From Bacteroidaceae bacterium (GTDB taxonomy: Bacteria > Bacteroidota > Bacteroidia > Bacteroidales > Bacteroidaceae): a stretch of DNA of 64,000 nt. Below are positions 1 to 9,785 of the stretch, piece after piece (positions within the stretch are counted from its first letter, which is position 1; every line of letters begins with the position of its first letter). The notes beneath the pieces are model-generated. The model searched no databases, had not been told where the DNA came from, and was given only the letters and a program-made list of their open reading frames with translations. The position numbers and the translations under genes are program-made. Location: contig JAFXVN010000076.1 of NCBI GenBank assembly GCA_017524545.1, positions 1-64,000 of the forward strand, given 5' to 3'.

Positions 1-189
1 GAAAAGCTGGAATGTCTGCGAGGAAAGAAGGTTAGAATCTTCCCCGACAGCGGATGCTATGCCAAGTGGAAAGCAAAGATGCAATCCATCGCAGGCATCG
101 ACTACCACATCGACAAATCGATAGAGTCGCAGCCCCGCAACACCGACCTCTGCGACAAGCTCCTGATGGAGGCAGAACACCCTCCTTGA
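1..189 (+). CDS. C-terminal fragment of a DUF6371/Toprim-like protein (5' end outside window)
   Basis: An open frame runs from the first base to a TGA at 187-189 and gives 62 residues. The segment KKVRIFPDSGCYAKW (residues 9-23) has the hydrophobic strand plus P-D-x-G pattern of the C-terminal Toprim-like part of Bacteroidales DUF6371 proteins, which often lie beside HU-type genes. The assignment rests on pattern memory only. The gene is cut by the window edge and is followed by 368 bp of non-coding DNA before the HU gene. Confidence 0.5.
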   Translation, partial: EKLECLRGKKVRIFPDSGCYAKWKAKMQSIAGIDYHIDKSIESQPRNTDLCDKLLMEAEHPP

Positions 190-236
190 CTAACAAAAAA
201 ACTTTCATTTTCCTGTGAAAATAATTGCCAATTTAC

Positions 237-267
237 TTGCATAATCCGAGAAATTTTCGTACCTTTG
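237..267 (+). promoter_or_regulatory. Bacteroidetes-type promoter of the HU gene
   Basis: The -7 box TACCTTTG is at 260-267 and a -33-like TTGC at 237-240, separated by 19 bp, the usual spacing for the Bacteroidetes primary sigma factor. Transcription should start near 271. That leaves a leader of about 285 nt before the HU start codon at 558, which is long for this group. Confidence 0.7.
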
Positions 268-405
268 CATTGTGATTGAGAGGAAGGAAAGAGGCCAAGC
301 CAAGGCGGGCAGACAGACACGCCTAAGTGCGCAATTAGGCACGCCTCGATGACCAACAAGGCACAGCTGATTACCCCGAAAATCAATCCGAGAGTTAAAC
401 AATGG

Positions 406-528
406 AAGTTATGAAGAGAAGTTAAAATAAGGAGTTATGAAGAGAAGTTATGAGGAGCCAATACTAACGGCACATTATAACTCCCAATAATAACTCCCCA
501 CTATAACTCCCGATTATAACTCCCCAAT
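406..528 (+). repeat. Repeat-rich HU leader: two 19-bp direct repeats and four 13-bp tandem repeats
   Basis: AGTTATGAAGAGAAGTTA occurs at 408-425 and 433-450. Downstream, ATAACTCCC recurs at 477, 490, 503 and 516, an exact 13-bp period with a variable 4-base filler. The upstream GGAGTTAT (431-438) is complementary to each ATAACTCC, so the leader RNA can form several alternative stems. The rest of the 190-557 gap contains a GC-rich segment with TTAGGCACGCC (334-344) that recurs near 44735, and nothing that looks coding. Confidence 0.75.
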
Positions 529-557
529 TAAAAAAACAATTAAAACACTTTTGCTTT

Positions 558-1019
558 ATGATTGACTACGCAATTACCATCATGGGCACGAAGCCCGGAA
601 CAAAGAAGAGCGACATCACCGAGACCAAAGCCTACGGCACCGCACAGGTGCGCGAGGTGCTCACCCTCGATGCATTCGCCAAGCACATCACCGACCACGG
701 ATGCGCGTACGACAAGGGCGACGTTGTCGCCATCATCACCAAGGCCGTGAAATGCCTGCGCGAGCAGATGCTTGCTGGCAACAAGGTCGTCTTGGGAGAC
801 CTCGGAGGCTTCTATCCCGAACTCCAGACCGAAGGCTCTGTCCTCGCCGAGGACTTCTCGACCGACAACATCCTGGCTGTCAACGTCCGCTGGCTCCCCG
901 GCAAGGACTTCAAGAACCTCCGTCAGGATGCCACCTTCCAGCTCGTTCCCACCCGCGCCGCTCAAACCGAAGCGACAAAGGAAATCAAGAACCAGGAAAC
1001 CATCCAAGGGATGGAGTAA
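558..1019 (+). CDS. HU-family DNA-binding protein
   Basis: A 153-residue HU/IHF-fold protein of the extended Bacteroidetes type. The region GNKVVLGDLGGFYPEL (about 77-92) is the turn and beta strand that follow the two helices in HU, and the tail after about residue 135 is polar and probably disordered. It would bend DNA in the nucleoid. The ATG at 558 has no purine-rich site in front, as usual here; an in-frame ATG at 582 is the alternative. The gene is followed by a strong terminator at 1078-1115. Its long repeat-rich leader is unusual. Confidence 0.8.
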   Translation: MIDYAITIMGTKPGTKKSDITETKAYGTAQVREVLTLDAFAKHITDHGCAYDKGDVVAIITKAVKCLREQMLAGNKVVLGDLGGFYPELQTEGSVLAEDFSTDNILAVNVRWLPGKDFKNLRQDATFQLVPTRAAQTEATKEIKNQETIQGME

Positions 1020-1023
1020 GAAG

Positions 1024-1053
1024 CCCCCCTCTAACTCCCCCCCATAAGGGGGA
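1024..1053. repeat. GC-rich hairpin element (C-rich/G-rich class)
   Basis: A run of C-rich sequence, a short A/T loop and a G-rich arm (CTCCCCCCC ATAA GGGGGAG) directly after the HU stop codon. The same element class recurs between genes at 7113-7145 and inside genes at 4393, 4661, 7221, 20901, 26420 and 30854. Confidence 0.7.
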
Positions 1054-1070
1054 GAACTTGAGGAAGCTTG

Positions 1071-1115
1071 AAAAAAGAGACGCCTTTATCCCACACGGAA
1101 GAGGCGTCTTTTTTT
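1071..1115 (+). terminator. Rho-independent terminator of the HU gene
   Basis: AGACGCCT (1078-1085) and AGGCGTCT (1102-1109) form an 8-bp stem, extended by A/T pairs, followed by a T-run at 1109-1115. A-run on one side and T-run on the other make it usable in both directions. Confidence 0.85.
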
Positions 1116-1118
1116 GTT

Positions 1119-1295
1119 CAACATCTAAAGACACGAAAAGCTCTAATCCCACACAGAAAGCACAGAGATTTTCAGACAAAGGATTGCAGGGAGGGTTTTA
1201 TTTCTTGATTATAATGATATTTCGTGGTTTTCGCGTTTTTAGATGTAGAAATTCTCTGTGGATTCTGTGTGAGATTCCTGCGTCTTTAGATGTTG
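1119..1295. repeat. Large imperfect inverted repeat between HU and AGE genes
   Basis: CAACATCTAAAGACAC (1119-1134) is matched in reverse complement by 1280-1295 with one mismatch, and 1145-1170 is matched by about 1250-1276 with a few. The two arms, separated by about 80 bp, could form a long cruciform or, in RNA, a hairpin. It fills the gap between the convergent HU and AGE genes. A smaller element of the same style is at 53133-53200. Confidence 0.75.
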
Positions 1296-1301
1296 AGACT
1301 A

Positions 1302-2486
1302 TTATTTCTGTGCTTCGCGCTGGGCGATGCGCTCCAGGGTCTGATAGACCTGCATCAGGCCGCGAGGAACATGGAAGCAGCCTTTCCACTTGCCGCCTTT
1401 GAGCGTGAGCAGCACTTCGCCTCGGCGGTTCAGGTAGCCGAACCATTCGGGGTACTCGGGATCCATGAAGTGGCTCCAGACGTATTCGTGGACGCGCATG
1501 AACCAGTCGAGACATTCCTTGTTGCCCGTCAGCTCGTAGCCCTTTATCATGGTGATGAGCGTCTCGATGTGCACCCACCAGAGCTTCTGGTCCCACTCCA
1601 ATTGCTGCAAGGGACGGCCAAGGCGGTCCATGAAGTAGAAGATGCCGCCGTACTGCTTGTCCCAGCCGTATTCGACTTCGCGCAGGGCGATGTGCACGGC
1701 TTTCTCGATGAGGTCTTTGCGGCCGAGGCGTTTGCCCAAGTCCATGATGAACCACATGGCTTCGATGGCATGGCCGGGGTTGAGCAGGCGCCCTTCGTGG
1801 CAGTCAACGAGCTTGCCGTCCTTGCTGACGTGCTCCACAACCAAGTCCAGCTCGGGACGGTAGAACACGTCGAGCACTTCGTGCAGGCAGGTGTCGATGG
1901 TTTCCTTGAGGAACTTCGGGTCGAGGAGGTCTTCTATCTCCAGGGCGACGTTGCAGAGAATCATGGGCAGGGCGAAGTCCTTCATGGCGCGTGCGCCCTG
2001 GGCGGCCTTGCTCCAACGTCCCTTGGGGTTGCTTCGCTTGGAGAGCACAATGTCGAAGGTCTTCTTGGCGATGTCGGCATACTCCTGAACGCCTGTTGCC
2101 TTATAGAGCTGTCCGAAGGCGATGACGGCGAAGGTGTAGGAGAAGATGTTGTACGGCTCCACCAGAGGGCGGCCTTCGCGGTCGAGCGAGAAGTACCAGT
2201 TGAGGTTGCCGTCGTGTCCGTACTTCTTGAGGAACTCGGCACCCTGTATGGCTGCGTCGAGCCATTCCTGGCGTTTCTCCACTTTGTTGTAAAGCGTTGC
2301 CAACATCCACACTTCGCGGCCTTGCAGCCAGATGAACTTGTCGGTGTCATAGACCTCACCGTTACGCTCTATGCAGGTGAAGTACCCGCCGAACTTTTTG
2401 TCTATGCTGTTCTCCATCCAGAAGGGCATCACCCTGTCTAACAGCTCGCTCTTGTACTGAGCGGCCAACAAACTAAAATCTACCAT
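1302..2486 (-). CDS. N-acylglucosamine 2-epimerase (AGE/RnBP family)
   Basis: A 394-residue cytosolic (alpha/alpha)6-barrel protein of normal family length. Family hallmarks include HAIEAMWFIMDL and the C-terminal CFHVPRGLMQ, with histidines expected in the active site. It would interconvert N-acetylmannosamine and N-acetylglucosamine. It lies 68 bp downstream of a fused NanM-like/Na+ symporter gene on the same strand, which points to sialic-acid or ManNAc use. No nanA lyase is visible in the window, so the pathway is incomplete here. A related cellobiose 2-epimerase activity cannot be excluded from sequence alone. Confidence 0.85.
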   Translation of the reverse strand: MVDFSLLAAQYKSELLDRVMPFWMENSIDKKFGGYFTCIERNGEVYDTDKFIWLQGREVWMLATLYNKVEKRQEWLDAAIQGAEFLKKYGHDGNLNWYFSLDREGRPLVEPYNIFSYTFAVIAFGQLYKATGVQEYADIAKKTFDIVLSKRSNPKGRWSKAAQGARAMKDFALPMILCNVALEIEDLLDPKFLKETIDTCLHEVLDVFYRPELDLVVEHVSKDGKLVDCHEGRLLNPGHAIEAMWFIMDLGKRLGRKDLIEKAVHIALREVEYGWDKQYGGIFYFMDRLGRPLQQLEWDQKLWWVHIETLITMIKGYELTGNKECLDWFMRVHEYVWSHFMDPEYPEWFGYLNRRGEVLLTLKGGKWKGCFHVPRGLMQVYQTLERIAQREAQK

Positions 2487-2489
2487 GTG

Positions 2490-2553
2490 TAATTTACTAT
2501 TTGACGATTTACTATTTACGATTTATTTACGATTTTATCATTTAGCAATTTAC
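2490..2553. repeat. Short tandem array (ATTTACT-type, 7-8 bp units) between AGE and symporter genes
   Basis: Variants of ATTTACT/ATTTACG/ATTTGACG repeat along the whole junction. The array starts just after the AGE start codon (2484-2486) and ends at the stop codon of the upstream gene (2555-2557). Confidence 0.7.
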
Positions 2554-2554
2554 C

Positions 2555-5038
2555 TCATCTGCCTTTCATCAGTAACGACATTAGGTATGATACAATGATA
2601 CACACCACCATTCCTATGAGGCCGAAGGTGAAGACGTTGGCTTCGGTGAAGCTTTTTATCATGAAGACGGTCACTTCGCCTGCGATGAAGCCTAAGAGTC
2701 CTGCATAGCCTCTGACGCGGGGCATGAAGACGGCGACGAAGAAGAGGCCGCCCAAGCCGCTGGTCAGCAGGCCAAGGATGGTGTTGAAGTAGTCGAGGAG
2801 CGAGGCGATGTCCCATGTCGCCATCAGCAGGGCGAGGCTGAGGCCAATCAAGCCGCTCACGACGCACGTCCAGCGTGCCACTCTCAGCAAGGCCGCGTCG
2901 CTTGTCTTTTGGCGGAACCGCTGCACGAAATCGACGCTGAAAGCTGTCGAAACCGAGTTGATGTTGCTCGAAATGGTGCTCATGGTGGCCGCGAAGATGG
3001 CGGCAATGAGCAGTCCTGCCAAGCCTGCGGGCATCTGGCTCATCATGAAGAAGGGGAAGATGGCATCGCCCTGCTGCATGGTGATGTCGAGGCTTGCGGG
3101 GTGCGTCTTGTAGAAGGTGTAGAGACCCGTGCCGATGAAGTAGAAGGCTACGGAGATGAAGACGCTCATGAAGCCGTTCACAAGGATGCTGCGGCCTGCA
3201 CTCTTCTCGTCCTTAGTGGTCATGTAGCGCTGGATGACGGTCTGGTCGCTGGTGTAGGAGATGAGGTTGTTGGCAACGCCGCCGCCCAGGATGGCCACCC
3301 AGAAGGTGACGCGCCGGTAGTCCCAGCTCCAGTCGAAGAGGCGCAGCTTGTCATTATCGACCGCTATCTGCCATGCTCCCGAGAAGCCGCCCTCGGTGCC
3401 GCTCCACAGATACAGGGCTGCGAAGATGGCACCGCCAACGAGGATGCATCCCTGCACCACATCGCCCCAGATGACGGCCTCCACGCCGCCCATCGTGCAG
3501 TAGATGATGGTGACGAGTCCCATCAGCACGATGCAGAGGTAGATGTCGATGCCCGTCACAGCCGTCAGCGCAAGCGAAGGCAGGTACATCACCAGTGCCA
3601 TGCGTGCCACCATGAAGACGCAGAACAGGGTGGATGCCATCAGGCGTGTGGCGGCGTTGAAGCGCTCTTCCAGTATGGCGTAGGCCGAAGCCGCCTTGCT
3701 CCTGCGGAAGTAGGGCAGGTAGTACCATATCACGGGGAAGCCCACGGCGGGAATCATCCAGAGCATCGGGTAGTAAGTCCAGTCGGTGGCGTAGGCTTTG
3801 GCGGGGATGGCCATGTAGGTGATGGCACTGAGCATCGTGGCATAGATGCTGATGCCCGCCGCCCACCAGGGGATGCGTCCGCCCCCTTTGAAGAAGTCCT
3901 CGGCGCCGTTCTCGCGGCGCATGAAGTAGATGCCCATGCCCAGCATCGCTATCAGATAGAGGGCAAGCACCGCCCAGTTGAGGAAGCCGAAATGCGTCTC
4001 ATGCTTCGTCTCGATGAGCGAAATCTTGTTCGACCTTATGCCGGGCATCGTCTCGCCGCCGCTGTAATACCAGCCTCCGTCGAATGGTGTAAGGGCAGCA
4101 CCAGCGCGAGCCAAAGCGGTGTCGCCAGGGATGACAGCCCACGAGTCGGTGATGGTGTGGTAGGCCAGCACGTCGCTGCGGAACTTGTACCACGACGGTT
4201 CGTGGCGCAGGTAGAGGCTGTCCTGCCTGCCTTGTATGGCAGAGAGGAAGATGTCGTAATCCACACCGCCGAAGAAGAGGATGTGGCTGTAGCCGCACGT
4301 CGTGCAGCAGGAGCCGACGAGGGCCTCCCCCGTTGCCGTCTCTTTCCATTCAAGTGTTTTCAAGTTGAGCTTGAGGCCTTTGGTATATACAACTCCCTCT
4401 CCTTTGGAGAGGGCTGGGGTGAGGCTGCCTCCAAAAATAAACAGCGCCTTCCCTTCGGGCGCATTCTGCACAGCCATGCAGGGCTGCAGCCTGCCAGCGT
4501 CTGGAAGCTCGCACAGCTTCACCCATTCCTTCCCGTCAGGCCAGTCAAGGGCATAGACATCCCTGTTGGGAACGCCGTCGGTCTGACCGCCTGCCACGAA
4601 GATTCTGTCCGCACCATAGCAGGCGGCAAAGTTGTCGAGGCCTTTGGGCAAAGGTGGAAGCCCCCTCTCCGCTCCCCCTTTGGGGGAGTACTCCATTCCC
4701 ACTAAGAGACATTCATTATCGCTTTTGATTACAGCGGCATTGTGGCACTCCCCGGGGAGGGGGCATTGCCCCCCAATATACACCGTCCCTTCCGGCACAG
4801 CCACGCTTGCGCCGTATGCCTTGGGGTAAAAGACTTTCTGGCCTCCGTCGGCACAAGGCACATCGGGGAAGTTGCAGCCACCCCATGTCTGGAGCTGCCC
4901 GGAGACGATACCGGCGAAGTGTCCCGAGACAGCCTTGTCCATGTGGCCAGCCGGAGTGACCGTAATACTGTTCTGCCCCCAGCAGAGGCTGAGGGCAAAA
5001 AAGGAAAGGATGCAGATGAGTGCAGTTCGGTTTTTCAT
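2555..5038 (-). CDS. Fusion of a cyclically permuted NanM-like kelch mutarotase and a sodium:solute symporter
   Basis: An 827-residue protein. Residues 1-21 are a signal peptide. Residues about 25-345 are a kelch beta-propeller (repeated G-G strands such as IFVAGGQT, IFGGS, WYYSGGE) like the cyclically permuted sialic-acid mutarotases. From about 352 a multi-helix SSS-family Na+ symporter follows, with the typical YFMRRENGAEDFFKGGGRIPW segment after its first helix. The propeller would sit in the periplasm and hand its sugar to the symporter; sialic acid is the likely substrate given the downstream epimerase. Three GC-rich hairpin elements are read through in frame in the propeller (about residues 92-98, 117-133 and 205-217). 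Confidence 0.85.
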   Translation of the reverse strand: MKNRTALICILSFFALSLCWGQNSITVTPAGHMDKAVSGHFAGIVSGQLQTWGGCNFPDVPCADGGQKVFYPKAYGASVAVPEGTVYIGGQCPLPGECHNAAVIKSDNECLLVGMEYSPKGGAERGLPPLPKGLDNFAACYGADRIFVAGGQTDGVPNRDVYALDWPDGKEWVKLCELPDAGRLQPCMAVQNAPEGKALFIFGGSLTPALSKGEGVVYTKGLKLNLKTLEWKETATGEALVGSCCTTCGYSHILFFGGVDYDIFLSAIQGRQDSLYLRHEPSWYKFRSDVLAYHTITDSWAVIPGDTALARAGAALTPFDGGWYYSGGETMPGIRSNKISLIETKHETHFGFLNWAVLALYLIAMLGMGIYFMRRENGAEDFFKGGGRIPWWAAGISIYATMLSAITYMAIPAKAYATDWTYYPMLWMIPAVGFPVIWYYLPYFRRSKAASAYAILEERFNAATRLMASTLFCVFMVARMALVMYLPSLALTAVTGIDIYLCIVLMGLVTIIYCTMGGVEAVIWGDVVQGCILVGGAIFAALYLWSGTEGGFSGAWQIAVDNDKLRLFDWSWDYRRVTFWVAILGGGVANNLISYTSDQTVIQRYMTTKDEKSAGRSILVNGFMSVFISVAFYFIGTGLYTFYKTHPASLDITMQQGDAIFPFFMMSQMPAGLAGLLIAAIFAATMSTISSNINSVSTAFSVDFVQRFRQKTSDAALLRVARWTCVVSGLIGLSLALLMATWDIASLLDYFNTILGLLTSGLGGLFFVAVFMPRVRGYAGLLGFIAGEVTVFMIKSFTEANVFTFGLIGMVVCIIVSYLMSLLMKGR
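4393..4424. repeat. GC-rich hairpin element inside the mutarotase-symporter gene
   Basis: CCCTCTCC TTT GGAGAGGG forms a perfect stem at 4395-4413 and is followed by CTGGGGTGAGG. On the coding strand it yields LTPALSKGEG, a low-complexity loop in the kelch domain. Confidence 0.8.
4661..4688. repeat. GC-rich hairpin element inside the mutarotase-symporter gene
   Basis: CTCCCCC TTT GGGGGAG (4672-4688) is preceded by CCCCCTCTCCG. It is read in frame as YSPKGGAERGLP. A shorter related palindrome, CTCCCCGGGGAG, follows at 4748-4759. Confidence 0.8.
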
Positions 5039-5053
5039 GTGGAGAAAGTTAAC

Positions 5054-7105
5054 TTATTTAATCAATGCCACGCTGCGCTTCACGAAGCGGGTCAAGGCTT
5101 CACCTTTGAGCAGGCCGTTCTGGAGGAGGGCAAGGTCGATGAGCTGATGCACGCGGTCGTTCTTCTCGGCGTATTCCTTCAGCACATCGTCGCGCTTCTG
5201 TTGCTCGGCACGGATGTCCTCGCCGCACTTCTTCAGGTCGTCCTTTTCTTCCTGAGTGATTTCTTCGGGCTTCTTCTTGTCCTGTTCCTGACGCAGCACA
5301 GCCTGACGCGCATTCAGTCCGCGCAGCTCTGCCTCGATGGGTTTCAGGGCTTCTTCGGTGCTCTTCTCGCAATCCTCGAGCACTTCGCGGATGAGCGGCG
5401 AGTCGGTGTTGAGCACGATGTTGTACATGTCGGGCATCTCGCCATAGAAGGCCATTCCGGGTTGCAGACGAGCCATCTCTTTCATTCGGCGCATGTACTC
5501 GCTCTGCGTCATCATCACGGGCAACTGGTCTTCGCCAAGGGCTTGTGCCTCGACGTTGAAATCGACCTTGTCTGTCTTGGGAGCTTGCGAGCGGAAGACG
5601 ATGGAAAGCTTGTCCGAGCGCTCTGCTTCAAGCTTCTCGCGCTTGGTCTCTTCCTTCTGAATGAGGCGTTCGATGACATCAGCATCAACTCTCGTGAATG
5701 TTGATTTCTCGAGCTTCCTTTCAAGAAGACCAATCAGTGGAGCATCGAGCTGACCGTCCATCAGGAGCACTTTGTAGCCCTTCTGCTTGGCGGCGTCGAT
5801 GTAGGTGTATTGCGCGTCGGGATCGTTGGCATAGAGATAGACAAGCTGTCCGTCCTTGTTCGTCTGGTTGTCCTTGATGAGGGCTTGGAACTCGTCGAGC
5901 GTGTAGTGCTTGCCCTCGGTGTCCTTCAAGAGGAAGTAAGCCTTTGCCTTGTCGTAGTAGTCCTCTTCGGTGAGCAGGCCGTAGTGGATGAATATCTTGA
6001 TGTCGTCCCACTTCTTCTCGAAGTCCTCGCGCTCGTTCTTGAAGATGCCAGCCAAGCGGTCGTTCACCTTCTTCGTGATGTACGAGCTGATTTTCTTGAC
6101 ATTGGCATCGCTCTGGAGGTAGCTGCGGCTGACGTTCAGAGGGATGTCGGGCGAATCGATGACACCGTGCAGCAAGGTCAGGAACTCGGGCACGATACCT
6201 TCCACTGCGTCTGTCACGAAGACCTGGTTGCAGTAGAGCTGAATCTTGTTGCGCTGGATTTCGATGTTGTTCTTTATCTTCGGGAAGTAGAGGATGCCGG
6301 TGAGGTTGAAGGGATAATCGACGTTGAGGTGAATCCAGAAGAGCGGCTCGTCGGCCATCGGGAAGAGGTGACGGTAGAACTCTTTGTAGTCCTCGTCCTT
6401 GAGGTCGGCAGGCTTCTTTGCCCACAGCGGCTCTACATTATTTATTATATTGTCTTCATCGGTATCCACTTGCTTGCCGTCCTTCCATTCGGTCTTCTTG
6501 CCAAAGGCGATGGGAATGGGCAGGAAGTGACAGTACTTGCGAAGCAGGCCTTCTATCTTGTCCTTTTCGAGGAACTCCTGGCAGTCGTCGTCGATGTGCA
6601 TCACGATGTCCGTGCCTCGCTCTGCCTTTTCAACCTCTTCGAGAGTGAAGCTTGGGCTGCCGTCGCAGCTCCATTTCACGGCAGGAGCGTCCTGATAGCT
6701 CTTTGTGATGATATCGACCTGCTTGCTCACCATGAACGATGAGTAGAAGCCGAGACCGAAGTGGCCGATGATGGCGTTCGCGTCGTCCTTGTACTTGTCG
6801 AGGAAGTCGTTGGCACCCGAGAAGGCAATCTGGTTGATGTACTTCTCGATTTCGTCGGCAGTCATGCCGATACCGCTGTCGCTGACAGTAATAGTCTTAG
6901 CGTCTTTATCCACTCTGACCCGAATCTTCAGGTCGCCCAGCTCGCCTTTGAAGTCGCCTTTGCCTGCAAGCGTCTTGAGCTTTTGCGTGGCATCGACAGC
7001 GTTACTGATGATTTCGCGAATGAAGATTTCATGGTCGCTATAGAGAAACTTTTTGATGACGGGGAAGATATTCTCGGTTGTAACCCCGATGTTTCCTTGT
7101 TTCAT
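5054..7105 (-). CDS. htpG: Molecular chaperone HtpG (bacterial Hsp90)
   Basis: A 683-residue Hsp90. The GHKL ATPase domain carries NAVDA (motif I, about 35-39), DSGIGM (about 96-101) and GHFGLGFYSSFMV. The middle domain has the NVSR catalytic-arginine segment (NVSRSYLQ), and the C-terminal part is the dimerisation domain with a charged lysine-rich stretch. No MEEVD tail, as expected for a bacterial form. It is a cytosolic ATP-dependent chaperone. The start ATG at 7105 lies just before a GC-rich hairpin element that separates it from clpC; the next gene downstream starts 15 bp away. Confidence 0.97.
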   Translation of the reverse strand: MKQGNIGVTTENIFPVIKKFLYSDHEIFIREIISNAVDATQKLKTLAGKGDFKGELGDLKIRVRVDKDAKTITVSDSGIGMTADEIEKYINQIAFSGANDFLDKYKDDANAIIGHFGLGFYSSFMVSKQVDIITKSYQDAPAVKWSCDGSPSFTLEEVEKAERGTDIVMHIDDDCQEFLEKDKIEGLLRKYCHFLPIPIAFGKKTEWKDGKQVDTDEDNIINNVEPLWAKKPADLKDEDYKEFYRHLFPMADEPLFWIHLNVDYPFNLTGILYFPKIKNNIEIQRNKIQLYCNQVFVTDAVEGIVPEFLTLLHGVIDSPDIPLNVSRSYLQSDANVKKISSYITKKVNDRLAGIFKNEREDFEKKWDDIKIFIHYGLLTEEDYYDKAKAYFLLKDTEGKHYTLDEFQALIKDNQTNKDGQLVYLYANDPDAQYTYIDAAKQKGYKVLLMDGQLDAPLIGLLERKLEKSTFTRVDADVIERLIQKEETKREKLEAERSDKLSIVFRSQAPKTDKVDFNVEAQALGEDQLPVMMTQSEYMRRMKEMARLQPGMAFYGEMPDMYNIVLNTDSPLIREVLEDCEKSTEEALKPIEAELRGLNARQAVLRQEQDKKKPEEITQEEKDDLKKCGEDIRAEQQKRDDVLKEYAEKNDRVHQLIDLALLQNGLLKGEALTRFVKRSVALIK

Positions 7106-7112
7106 AATATAC

Positions 7113-7145
7113 AGCCCCCTCCCGACCTCCCCCTTGGGGGAGGAG
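7113..7145. repeat. Intergenic GC-rich hairpin element between clpC and htpG
   Basis: CCTCCCCC TT GGGGGAGG (7126-7143) forms an 8-bp stem and is preceded by CCCCCTCCCGA. This is the intergenic form of the element also found within genes. Confidence 0.8.
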
Positions 7146-7161
7146 AAAGGTAGGACTTCAT

Positions 7162-9705
<2,544 letters not shown>

Positions 9706-9785
9706 TTATCCATTTACCTTTTACAATGTACTGTTTGCTTTCTATCCTACAAATGTTGTGCCAATATGGAAAACGTGACGGAACA

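Noticed and set aside
477-528. CRISPR-like or iteron array in the HU leader
   Set aside because: Only a 9-bp core with 4-bp filler, no spacers; no replication initiator gene is seen, so it is treated as a leader repeat.
2909-4705. 598-codon open frame on the plus strand opposite the mutarotase-symporter gene
   Set aside because: It mirrors the codon bias of the real minus-strand gene, has a composition rich in His/Gly/Ala/Glu without domains, and no promoter.
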